Shown here one piece after another: positions 12,241 to 21,781 of a DNA stretch of 64,000 nt (position 1 is the first letter of the stretch; each line of letters starts with the position of its first letter). Where the stretch lies: positions 119,357,741 through 119,421,740 of the forward strand of contig CM041465.1 of assembly GCA_023213395.1 (NCBI GenBank), in the 5' to 3' direction. The notes under the pieces are model-generated. The model worked only from the letters and a program-made list of their open reading frames with translations. It was not told the origin of the DNA and made no database searches. Position numbers and translations under genes: made by a program. This DNA is from Cycas panzhihuaensis. Lineage: Eukaryota > Cycadophyta.

Positions 12241-13720
12241 CAATTAACTAGATTCTTTCCTAGCAGTAAAGTAACAAGATCCCAAGTTGAATTATTTTTT
12301 TAAGCATCTATTTCAACTTGCATGGTATGCTGCTATATGGGATTGCTACTAGCTTGTTTAAATGTTTTAGGATCATCATTTTCCATTATTTTGGCCATTA
12401 GTGCATAATTAGTTTGTAATTTTTGAGAACATATTTTCCTGGTATTTAAAGGATTGCCTACGTCAGATCCAACATCAGAAAGAGTTTTTTTTGCCCATAC
12501 AGGTTATTTGTTTATGACAGTTTCTGTAGTCATAGGTTAATAAGAAGAACTAAATTAAGATGAAGGATCTATTACAATTAGTTCAGATAGAGTCCTGTTC
12601 TAGACTTGTGTGGATAAGGATTTTATCATTTCAGAGTTAGTTTTTTTTTTTTGAGAGGTTAACCAAATAAGTATTAGTTAACAAATTCTCAATTGGGAGT
12701 TCTATGTAAGTAGAATTTGATGTAGATTCTTCTTCATCAAATATTACATCATTTAAGATCGAGATCTTATGCGTGATTGGATCTAGAAGTCTATAAGCTT
12801 TACTTTCTTCACTGTATCCAACAAAGATGCAATTTTTACTTTTAGGATCTAGTTTCTTATATTTTTCTTTGGGAATGTATCCCCGCATAATACTTCCAAA
12901 GATTCTAAGATGTTTAACTGAAGGCTTATGACCAAACCATTTATGTTCTTGCCTAACATTCTTTAAGGTCTTACCAAGTAGATGATTTATGAGATAGTTA
13001 GAGCAAACAATTACTTCTGCCCATAACTTTATATCAAGATTCTTTGCATGTAGCATGCATCGAGTTATTTCGACTAGAGTACAGTTTTTATATTTAGTAA
13101 CACCATTTTGTTGTGGAGTATAAGCAATGGAATGTTGAAATTAAATTCTATATTTCTTACAAAAGGAAGTAAACTTTCCACTTAGGTATTCTTTAGTATT
13201 GTCAGATCTAAAAATTTTAATTTTTGAGTTTGATTGATTTTTGATAAGTGTTTTGAATTTAGTAAAGATGTCAAATACTTAATTACAAGTCTTGAGTATA
13301 TACACTCAATGTTTTCTCAAAAAATCATCAGTAAATATGACAAGATAATGATTGCCAGAGTATAAAGTTATATGGAATGGTCCACATATATCAGAGTGAA
13401 AAAGTTCAAGTGGAAATTTCACTCTAAATTGGGTTTAATGTGGAAAGGGATCCATGTGTTGCTTACCTATTACACAGGCTTCGTAGATACCATAGACAGT
13501 ATTTAGAAGTGGAAGACCATGAACCATATCATGTCTTTTTAGATAGTGAAGTTTTCCATAGCTAGTATGGCCAAAGTGTGCATACCATAATTTATTGACT
13601 GGGTCAGATTTATCTATAAAGGTATTAAAGAACTTTGTTTTAGTATTTTGTAAACTAGTTAAGCTATAGAGACATGTTTTATGATCAACGGGTCCAGAGG
13701 CAATAGATTTGAATTTATCT
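12241..13720 (-). pseudogene. Copia-A integrase and following linker
   Basis: The best frame is 13056-12637 (139 codons). It starts MLHAKNLDIKLWAEVIVCSN, continues with KPSVKHLRIFGSI, KYKKLDPKSKNCIFVGY and ITHKISILNDVIFDEE, the C-terminal part of a copia integrase. The catalytic core lies to the right (about 13060-13720) in broken frames, and the region to the left is the poorly conserved linker before RT. Integrase would insert the cDNA and create the 5-bp duplication seen at the ends. Confidence 0.85.
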
Positions 13721-14783
13721 TTTTAGAATTTGACAAGAAGATCTTTCTAACAGATTTGGTAAATAGAAAGAATATTTGGTAACAAACCAGCCACGTAGAA
13801 TATGTCCTTGATTGAACCATCTTTCAGAGTGACATCACCTGATCCTTTTTCTTTGAGTTAAGATTCACTCCCAAAAGAAATCTCTTCTTTAGAGTTAGTA
13901 TCAAATTGATAAGTAGATAAATTCTCCTAGTGTCATGTCATATGATAGGAAGCACCAGAGTCAAGAATCCATTGCAGTGATATACTAGATAGAGCAATGA
14001 AGGAAGAGATGGAAGTAGTTAAAGAATGATTATGTGATTGGGGTCAGGTTTAAATTCCCTTAGAATCTTTCCAAGCTTTTGAAGCTATTCTATTTCTATA
14101 GACATCAATGGTATGGCCTTTTTTGTGGCAATAAGCACAATTGATGTTCTGTAAAGGATTTATAGTGTTCTGATTTGGAATGAATTATTTAGAGGTATTC
14201 TGGTATCTTGGTGGTCCAAAATACTTAATATTATTTTGAGAAGTAGATGGTGGACCTCTGTGAGGTTTCTAAAACTTACGACTACTATTGTAATTATTTT
14301 GATATTTATTTTTATGTTGAGGTTTCAATTTTAAAAAGAAAGCCTGAGAAGGATCCTTTAATTTTCTAGTTTGAATCAACATTGTTTGGTATTCTATAAG
14401 TTGATTTGTCAACTGAATGAAGGTTATTAGTGGATTGCCAGCTTATTTTCTAGTAGTCTTAAAGAGATTAAAATGCTTTAGAAGTTTATTTATTGCTAAC
14501 CGAATGAGTGTATTGTCATCTTTGGCATGTATGACTTTTTCTTCTTTATCACCTACTTTTACTATAGATTTAATACAATTCCCTAGTTCTTTGTTAATAA
14601 GTTAAATTTTGGATAAGAAATCTTCAACTTTAGAAAAGTCATCATACTTGAAGTCATATAGTTGTTGTTCTATGACAGCTAATTATTGTGCATCAACCTT
14701 GTCATATTTCTCCTTAAGGATTTTCCAGATGGTGGCAAGATCATCTGTATCAGAAAATTGCTGACTAATGTCAGGTAAAAGAG
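13721..14783 (-). pseudogene. Copia-A gag C-terminus and protease, cut by LARD-1
   Basis: Reading minus from 14783: DISQQFSDTDDLATIWKIL, EKYDKVDAQ, stop, LAVIEQQLYDFKYDD, then a basic stretch. The CCHC zinc knuckle near 14150 reads CAYCHKKGHTIDVY, with the last Cys changed to Tyr. Protease remnants follow near 13990-13940. Gag would package element RNA. The frame continues upstream on the other side of LARD-1, at 19565, which shows that LARD-1 landed inside this gene. Confidence 0.85.
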
Positions 14784-15147
14784 TGTTGAGATTTTAACAT
14801 GGAGAACATTCAACCATAAGAACAATATCAACATCCAGAGAATCACACAATATAATCAGAATATATTACCATACAAAAAGCACCAAGGACTCAAGGTGAG
14901 CCTTGATGATGTGATATCTTTATATACTACCTCAACCACCTTTATATACCAAAGAGGTGGGAGACTATTCAACACAAGTAATGCATGTGGGACAAATACC
15001 TTTGTCCCCACCAATAGCATTACACCACTAACTTGACCAATACATTTATATCCTTTTACATAGTATTATAATTACCTTTTGACCCTAAGACTTAGGACTA
15101 TCACTTATCATTCTAGGACCCACACACATTAAACATTATTTCTAACA
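14784..15147 (-). repeat. LARD-1 3' LTR
   Basis: It begins TGTTGAGATTTTAAC and ends TATTTCTAACA on the plus strand. It is identical to 19196-19559 except for three A/G or T/C changes (at gatAtc, ttaTata and ttaTatcc). Confidence 0.97.
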
Positions 15148-17146
15148 CCTCCCCTTAATGTTTAATGTTTGAACAAATGACAATTTGACATACATTGACA
15201 CTTGACATGAATTTGAGACTATAGTCATTAAAGACAACATGACAAGACTGACATGACTACCAATGACTCTAATGTACTTTATCTTCTTTGAATCTCCACC
15301 GTCTTGATCTTGGAAAGATCTTGAACACCATGTCTTGGGCATGGTCTTGGTCTTCAACCTTGTAGTGTCCTTTGAATTGATGATCCTCGGGCTTTGCCTC
15401 TTTCAACTTCACACATAGTTGAGAATCCAAGTAGTGAAACATGGATAATTCAGAATGATCCTGCATATCTTCAAGATGTCTTTCAAACATGTCTTCTATC
15501 ACTGCTTCCTTCTCCCCGCTCAAGATGTGAGTGACCATGAGACATTAGCAATATCATTATTATCCAAGTGCAACAATGAGTTGTCAATTGTTAAGGCACC
15601 ATTATCCTCCCCTGAATCAATGGGCTTATTGAGACGAGTTCCTGCAAGTTGTGTGATACACCCTATTTTCTTTGTGTCACTCAAGAAGTTCCATGAACTA
15701 AGTACAATGAGAATCTCCATGATACTCACATGCATATGCTTCCTGATTATGGATATACATACATGGATCATTATTTCAATCTGATTGACTTTCATCATCA
15801 GGTAACCTATCCAGAAGGAAATTTGATTTCGATAAGTAAGATCCTGGTGACATGAAATCCTCCTTATGTTCCTCTGAAAGCAACTTCCTAGTGCCGCTCT
15901 AGGATATGTTATAATTTTGATCTTCTCAAAGATGAGAGTGGAAAATGTAATCGAGTTGAGGGAGATCATGAATATTTTCCAATATATGCCACCATCGTAT
16001 GACTGTCACCATTTGAATTCTTCCTATCAACTTTTCAACGCAAACTAGGATAACATTATCCATACCTTTTATTAGGCAACTCATGTCTCCGTGAACTCCA
16101 TTCGAGGATTGATGCCTGAAATTTTCAGCGTCCAGAGCTAGTTCCTTTATGAGACTTACGATTTTGTCACGCTGCTTTTCCTTCTTTTCTTTCCTCTTCA
16201 ACTTCTTCCTTTGATTCTTTGCCCTCTTGATTCTCTGCTGCTGCATTTCTTCGTGTCCTTTTCATACACTTCCAAGAGTTTCCAAGCATCCTCACCGAGT
16301 CCATATTCAGAGAGCCCGGATAATGAAGTGATAGGAAGATGGGAGGTCATCCTTATCAATGGTCGCAAGTATCACGTCGACAACAATTGCTCTTCCTTTT
16401 GAAGGTTTCCTCCCTTCTTCATGAGCCGCTTTTCCCCCATGGATGCTTCCCAAAGTTTCTTGACTATAAATAGACTTTCCATCTTGATTTTCCAAAATGA
16501 AAATTAGTTCAGGTATTTGGGTAGAGAAAGCAAAGATCTGATAGCCAATATTCATTTCTATCAGGCACAAAGGTGATAATGTTACTTAACTCCATAGTCT
16601 ACTTCAATTTGAGAAACAAATCGACAAGGAAATATTGGAACCGAGTGCTAGAAAAATGCTCACGCCGCACAACAATCCTTATAACAGTCCAGGTTCCTTC
16701 AAATTTTCGTGGCTGCTATCTTCAGATTTGAGGTGTCTTTCTTTTCTGCTCTTTGTTGCCAGTTTACTCAGGTTCTACTGTTAACCTTATCACAAGGTAT
16801 GAATGTTGCTGCTGAGCCAACGAATCGCGGTGCGCAATGTTCTCCTACTTCATGTGTATACCTGCAAAAAAAGGGAGTTTCCTGCCAAGACTGCTAAGGC
16901 TGTTGCTCTTCCAGCCAGCTGCCAGGACTTGTTCCTCTTTCAACTTCATTAACCAACTGGAATGACAATGATCCCGAACTTTGTGTGAAGCTTTCTTGTG
17001 GTGCAACTTGTCAATACCTGGAATCATTGTTTCTGCACACAATATGAGTTCCTCCAAATGCTTTGCTAGTAGACTCGCCCAACATAGAAGGCATTATGCC
17101 TCAAACCTGCCTCGAAATAGACCCATGAGGAACATAAATCTTGCCT
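15148..17146. other. LARD-1 interior, left part: unassigned, gene-like sequence
   Basis: No retroviral domain is seen. Minus-strand open frames are 15538-15269 (89 codons, from MVTHILSGEKEAVIEDM), 15969-15520 (149 codons), 16246-15926 (106 codons, with the basic stretch KKLKRKEKKEKQ near its start), 16570-16307 (87 codons) and 17057-16845 (70 codons). In another frame, 16340-16260 reads LSEYGLGEDAWKLLEVYEKD, running toward the basic stretch. Base composition resembles plant exons more than the surrounding transposons, so further captured fragments are likely, but I could not name any. The segment next to the left LTR also contains the polypurine tract. Confidence 0.5.
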
Positions 17147-17368
17147 TGTCAATAAATGTGTATAAAACAATAGATCATTTGCTTGTGGTCCTCTATTAAA
17201 GTCTAGAGTCGCTCCCCATTCATCACCGTCCTGAGCGTTGAATATCCCGCACTCCCGACTCAACAAATCCCTAGCACACGGTTTTAATTGCACTAAATTG
17301 ATGGGATCCACATCAAATCCTAGAAGCTGCAAAGTAAATATAGCATATTTGTTTCCAATATATCCCAC
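17147..17368 (-). pseudogene. PDXK: Captured fragment of plant pyridoxal kinase
   Basis: Pyridoxal kinase phosphorylates B6 vitamers in the salvage pathway. The minus frame from 17365 reads GYIGNKYAIFTLQLLGF then DVDPINLVQL, a near-exact match to the N-terminal part of plant pyridoxal kinases. In a shifted frame 17249-17207 gives GYSTLRTVMNGERL, and 17182-17147 gives ANDLLFYTHLLT; both follow in the right order in the family. Just before Gly-1 the codons HCV fit a decayed version of the preceding residues. At least two small indels break the frame, and the ATP-binding and catalytic C-terminal half is absent, so it is a pseudo-fragment. It is in the same orientation as LARD-1. The family call is confident; whether capture was from DNA or mRNA is open. 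Confidence 0.88.
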
Positions 17369-17700
17369 GCAGTGATGTCAAGCCCGCCTCGCAAATTCCA
17401 ATCTCTACAAATAATGCATTCAACTATCTTTTGGCCTATACTTAGCTCGGATCCATTTACTTCCTATCGCAGTTCGACTGACACCTCATAGTCTCTACAT
17501 GATGGCTCTGCGCTACGTGCTTTGATGACTCAGCTGCGGAGGTCTCTTCTCACGCCCTTGTCATGAGCTCGCCTTTAATCATCCATACTCGAATGTCCTT
17601 TGCTCATGGTCAGCGAAAAACTTTGACAAAATATTCCACTGTGGCAAGATGCAGACTATTCTATGGCTATGCAGGAGGTTTCGTCATCATATCTCGCACA
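17369..17700. other. LARD-1 spacer between the pyridoxal kinase and ADF fragments
   Basis: I see no recognisable domain. Directly after the ADF coding match (toward lower coordinates) the sequence could be an intron remnant or unrelated filler. A plus-strand frame 17563-17790 is only the antisense shadow of this spacer and the ADF fragment. Confidence 0.4.
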
Positions 17701-17830
17701 TGCAACGAAGAATATCTTACTCTTTTGACAGTTCTCACTAGTGACAAAATCAAAGTCATAGGCGCATATCTACATTCCCTTTGCGGTTGAAACTATCATA
17801 GCTTTCAATAGGACCACCAATCTTATCCAA
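17701..17830 (-). pseudogene. ADF: Captured fragment of plant actin-depolymerising factor
   Basis: ADF/cofilin severs and depolymerises actin filaments. Minus 17760-17701 reads [20 protein letters not shown] with no error, the diagnostic central block of plant ADFs. Immediately upstream, ECRYA (17777-17763) is one frame away, with a one-base deficit between them. 17827-17785 reads DKIGGPIESYDSFN, again the expected preceding block; several residues between these two are deleted. The match stops after the Ala. From memory of plant ADF genes an intron lies close to this point, which would suggest capture of unspliced DNA, but this needs checking. N- and C-terminal actin-binding parts are missing, so the piece is non-functional. 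Same orientation as LARD-1. Confidence 0.87.
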
Positions 17831-17989
17831 TCGTTATTTGGGGTTAGGACCAAAATTGTTTACAGGGATCGTGCGTTGGAGTGGAGAAATGGATGTTGCT
17901 AAGGCACCAATCAGAGCACAACCTGAATTTCAACCTCAATGATGAGATGCCCAAACCACATCCGCGAGAGCGCTCGTATTTATTTCCTT

Positions 17990-18214
17990 CACAACAGGTG
18001 TCGCTTCAAAGCAATTGATATATTTACTAGCCAGAAGCTTGAGGATATAGTTCCTTTTTCCACAACTGTGACGTTCCTGAAGTCACACATACTGATTATC
18101 AACTGATTGATGTTACAGAGAATGGTTTTGTGAGTCTTCTTACGGATAGACAGGTGATTGTTAACCTGCGCCACCAAACAGAGACAAGCACTACTTGTGG
18201 CCAACTCAACAGCT
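17990..18214 (+). pseudogene. eIF5A: Captured fragment of eIF5A, antisense to LARD-1
   Basis: eIF5A is the hypusine-containing translation factor that relieves ribosome stalling. Plus 17990-18055 reads HNRCRFKAIDIFTSQKLEDI then VP. After a one-base loss (five bases where two codons are expected), 18061-18147 reads HNCDVPEVTHTDYQLIDVTE and NGFVSLLTD. This is the second half of the N-terminal domain and the start of the C-terminal domain in correct order. Weaker likeness (NLRHQTETSTTCGQL) continues to the stop near 18214. The lysine loop that becomes hypusine lies upstream and is absent. It runs opposite to LARD-1, so element transcripts would be antisense to eIF5A here. Confidence 0.87.
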
Positions 18215-19180
18215 GAGTGTCATGCAGAGACTTAGCCACACAGCCGTCTCACAGTTACGCAGAGAAGGGCATACATAAATCAGCAGAACATTAACAGGAG
18301 GACTTGTTAAATCACCCAAGCGCTGGAACCAGGAGAGGGTTACGCCTTTTTCACAGACGGACTCCTCCTAGTAGATGAACAAATTTACACATAGGGCAGC
18401 ACAAGGCAAATCTCAGATTGTGCAACTTCGCTTCATTACTCATGCAAAATGTCAAGGCAGTCATGCAAACAAATGCAATGTTGGGTGGGATCAAACTACA
18501 AAGCTTGGCGATGGGGAATCCACTAGTAGTTAACGCATAATCTAGAGGCTTTTACCAGAATATTTTCTGTATGGAAATTATGATACATAGACTCAATGTT
18601 CTTTCTCCTTAATCATCAACCAGTTGGTCTGCAGAGACTGCTTTCTTTGTCTTATTCTTGTGCTCAGAAACAAGACCCTGGTGCCCAAACAAAATCTTCA
18701 ATTATCTCCTTTTTTGCAGTCGGCTTCTTCTTCTCCTTTTTTCTAATGACAATTCTTTCTCGGAATTTCTTGTCATGGTGGTTTTTGACAGAGGAAACGA
18801 GGTTTGCATAACCTTTAATTTCCGCCAACCAAATCTCCAATATTTCCAAACTCTAACAAGATTTGTAAGGACATAGTTTTACTTTCACCAAACAGAGTTC
18901 AATAGCCAACGATTCAGATTTATTCGTATGTCAACTAATTTCTTCATAGAGTAAACCTTAACACATGGCTACTCCTCATAACAAGGTAAAGGAGTGACAT
19001 TACGGTGAACTTCCGCCAGCATCGATCCTTGGCACACTTCTTATCAACAATGGCCTAGAAACTTTTCTTCCAAATCGATCTTCAATCAGGCACCATCTTA
19101 ATGGAGCCACCTTCTTGCTTGAATGCTTTGTTCTTCACTGGACTTCTCCTCTATCAATCTTCAGACTTGCAACAGGATGG
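18215..19180. other. LARD-1 interior, right part and leader: unassigned
   Basis: No retroviral gag start or known gene was recognised. A minus frame 18849-18664 (61 codons, WLAEIKGYANLVSS then a Lys-rich stretch) and a minus run about 18540-18370 (LTTSGFPIAKLCSLIPPNI) are gene-like but unidentified. The last 300 bases before the primer site should be the element leader. Confidence 0.4.
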
Positions 19181-19195
19181 CCCGCTCTGATACCA
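19181..19195 (-). promoter_or_regulatory. LARD-1 primer-binding site
   Basis: CCCGCTCTGATACCA on the plus strand is the reverse complement of TGGTATCAGAGCGGG, the intact tRNA-Met initiator primer site of plant LTR elements. It abuts the LTR with no gap. It is the best-preserved primer site in the window and shows which end is 5'. Confidence 0.95.
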
Positions 19196-19559
19196 TGTTG
19201 AGATTTTAACATGGAGAACATTCAACCATAAGAACAATATCAACATCCAGAGAATCACACAATATAATCAGAATATATTACCATACAAAAAGCACCAAGG
19301 ACTCAAGGTGAGCCTTGATGATGTGATGTCTTTACATACTACCTCAACCACCTTTATATACCAAAGAGGTGGGAGACTATTCAACACAAGTAATGCATGT
19401 GGGACAAATACCTTTGTCCCCACCAATAGCATTACACCACTAACTTGACCAATACATTTACATCCTTTTACATAGTATTATAATTACCTTTTGACCCTAA
19501 GACTTAGGACTATCACTTATCATTCTAGGACCCACACACATTAAACATTATTTCTAACA
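19196..19559 (-). repeat. LARD-1 5' LTR
   Basis: 364 bp, TG to CA, three differences from the 14784 copy. It is followed directly by AAGAG, the second half of the target duplication. The element promoter should lie here; I could not pick out a TATA box with confidence. Confidence 0.97.
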
Positions 19560-19564
19560 AAGAG

Positions 19565-19800
19565 ATGATAGGATGGTACCTAGGGCTACATCACAATTCA
19601 TCATATAGACCATATAGTTTTCTAATTTTTCATCTTTGGGTTTTGTAAATTCACCTGTAATATATTGCCATATCTTTTTTTATTTAAGCTGATGGGATAT
19701 TTGATTTTTCCAGTTGGCATAATTTGAGTCATTAAAACTATAATTGGTATACAGGGGGTTGAACTTAGCATGAATTCCATTATGGATACAAAATAATAAT
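19565..19800 (-). pseudogene. Copia-A gag N-terminus (other side of LARD-1)
   Basis: Reading minus from about 19800: HNGIHAKFNPLYTNYSFND, SNYANWKNQISHQLK, stop, KKIWQYITGEFTKPKDEKL, ENYMVYMMNCDVALGTILSS. This is a typical copia gag start, and it joins in sense to the 14783 side across LARD-1. No in-frame ATG is left at its beginning. Confidence 0.85.
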
Positions 19801-21074
19801 TAAATATCCTCTTGAAAGAGGTTTTGTCAAGTTTAGAGATCCTCTCGAAAGAGGTTTGACAAGTTTTACTATAGGTGAATTAATGGGTCACAAAACTTAT
19901 TGATAACCAATGAACATTAAAGGTATCCTTTAACTTTTCATTGATAATCAACAGAAATATTTTAAAAATTATGACATAATAATGAAAGGAATTGGAAATC
20001 ATTATTATTTATTTAGTTTGTTTGGATACCCTTCCCTTAGAATAAAATATTCCCCTTTGTAAAAAAAAATATTATTATTCCCCTTGTTACTTTAAGTAGC
20101 TTAATGAAAAGAATGATTAGTGTTAAAGAGGTTTTATAGTAAAAACTTGATCAATTACAAACTATAAATGAAAGAGTTTATATGTTGATTAGGTGACTAA
20201 AAATGCTCTAAAAACAACAATTTACATAATAAGACTAGTGAAGGGTGTTATACAGATAATTACCCTTTAGTTATCTTTTTGAAAAATAAAATAAAAATTA
20301 TGTTTGAGTGTTTTAAATTAAGTGAATAAAGAAAGAAATTAAAAAAAGATTTAAATGATTAAATGAGGGGGTATATATATTGAGTTGTATTATCAAATGG
20401 GGGGTAAGCCCATTAAAAAAATGTGTTTTAATTAATTAGATCACTTTAAATGCTACATCATTTAAAGATTGGGTATTAATAAGGAAAAATATGGGGGTTT
20501 TAATTAAAACTTAAAAAATAAGGGAATTTGATTAATTAAGGAATATCAAATAAAGGAGGGGTTTTGAATTATTGATTAACGCATTATGTTGAATATAATA
20601 AGGGGTTAATTATTTAATTAAAGTTAAATGTAATAAGGGGGTTTGATTTATTTTGAATTAAATAAAAAAAAAATTGGGGGAGGGAATATGACGGACCTGA
20701 ATAAAGTATTAATAAAATAAAATTATTCTGACATTTACAAAAATATTAAGATGTTCTTAATTTTATTTTGGGGTCCAAGGGGAGGAGGAAACCCTACCTG
20801 GTTCGAGGTGATTAAGGTGGCAGTGTTGGATTTCAATATGCATTCTTCAACTCAGTGGAGGTAGCGATGAGGAATTACAATCTACATTCTTCATCTATGT
20901 GTGGTCTTCCTCTCTAGCTTTTGAGGTAGCGATGGCATAGGCAAGTCTGATTAGTAGGAAGTAGATAGAGGCATCAGCTACTAAGGTGGGGATGGAATAG
21001 GTGGGTCTAATAAGTCATGCTTTTTCTTCTGGTTTTTATGAGTTTGGAGGCCTGGTTTTAGAATCTTTTTCTTG
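19801..21074. other. Copia-A leader: non-coding, G-run-rich part
   Basis: This is 1.3 kb between gag and the captured CDC25-like gene. It opens with two near-identical 28-bp units (about 19807-19866, each containing a CTCTTGAAAGAGG-like inverted repeat). Between 20360 and 20690 runs of four to six G recur in an A/T background. From 20770 the composition changes and two similar words (GCATTCTTCAACT and ACATTCTTCATCT) occur; this may be 5' flank or intron of the captured gene. Confidence 0.5.
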
Positions 21075-21510
21075 CAGGTTGATGGCAACGAACAACTGCT
21101 ACAACTCCAAGAGAAGTTTGTTATATTATAGTTGTAAAACTCATCAACCTTCAGAAATCTCCCAGCGTGGCTATTATTGATGTAAGGGATGAAGAGAGGA
21201 GCTATGATGGGTATATAACAGGTTCCTTTTACTATGATAGCAATACATTCAAGATCAAATCCTAGAGCTTCTTCAAAATATGAAGGGCAAAGATACCCTT
21301 GTCTTTCACTATGCCTTGAGCAAGGTTCATAAACCATCATGTACTTGCATGCTTGTATAAGCTTTGTCAAAACATGATTATGTTGAAACATCAAATATTC
21401 AGAAAATTCTTGTTCTTGAGAGAGGCTTTAATGAATGGCAAGCTACAGGATGGCCTGTTTATCAATGCATGGAGATTATTTGCAAAGGTTCCAAGATAGT
21501 TATGACGTAA
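21075..21510 (+). pseudogene. CDC25: Captured CDC25/ACR2-like rhodanese gene, antisense to copia-A
   Basis: Small plant CDC25/ACR2 proteins are single rhodanese domains with an HCX5R active site, described as arsenate reductases or dual-specificity phosphatases. Plus 21119-21262 reads INLQKSPSVAIIDVRDEERS, then [17 protein letters not shown], ending in a stop. 21268-21510, in a shifted frame, reads [18 protein letters not shown], one internal stop, then IQKILVLERGFNEWQATGWP and VYQCMEIICKG. The order and spacing cover almost the whole domain. The active-site Cys is Tyr (FHYAL) and the Arg is His, so the copy is dead. A splice-acceptor-like tract, CTTTTTCTTGCAG, ends at 21077, just before an ATG. 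No intron is evident inside the coding part. It lies in the copia-A leader, between primer site and gag. Confidence 0.87.
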
Positions 21511-21768
21511 CTTACACCCAAGGATTTGAATTTCATTCTGAAATTTGAACTTGGGACGTCATTTTGTTATCTGTCAGTAACAGTAATCTTATTTGTAGGC
21601 TATTGCCAGTGAGCTATGGTTGGAAATGGGAGATTCCTGCATGACTTATCTTAATGCTATCTATCAAAAACAAAGTCAAGCCAAGACTATTGATGTTTAA
21701 GATATTGATGGTTATAGTACTCTACAATCCACTTACATCTTCAATGTAAACTAGAAGAGGCAATGGAA

Positions 21769-21781
21769 GGCTCTAATACCA
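21769..21781 (-). promoter_or_regulatory. Copia-A primer-binding site
   Basis: GGCTCTAATACCA on the plus strand, complementary to a tRNA-Met 3' end with one change from the usual motif, directly next to the 5' LTR. Confidence 0.9.

Larger units (their letters stand above)
14784..19559 (-). mobile_element. LARD-1: non-autonomous LTR element carrying three plant gene fragments
   Basis: Two 364-bp LTRs (14784-15147 and 19196-19559) differ at only three positions, all transitions. A perfect target duplication, AAGAG (14779-14783 and 19560-19564), a perfect primer site (19181-19195) and a polypurine tract (reverse complement of CCTCCCCTTAATG, from 15148) make it a well-formed minus-strand LTR retrotransposon. 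The 4.05-kb interior is visibly less AT-rich than its surroundings and has no recognisable gag, protease, integrase or RT. Instead it holds pieces of pyridoxal kinase, actin-depolymerising factor and eIF5A, plus unassigned sequence. It must rely on proteins from other elements to move. Its insertion site lies in copia-A gag. Confidence 0.95.

Noticed and set aside
15455-15784. 109-codon plus open frame in LARD-1
   Set aside because: No family resemblance, and it overlaps minus frames of similar quality; I kept the region as unassigned rather than call a gene.
16260-16400. Possible pentatricopeptide-like repeat (IIRAL then SEYGLGEDAWKLLE)
   Set aside because: It needs a frame change in the middle and only one unit is present; too weak to name.
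20981-21394. 137-codon minus open frame in the copia-A leader
   Set aside because: It is the antisense shadow of the CDC25/ACR2-like fragment on the plus strand, whose residues match a real family.
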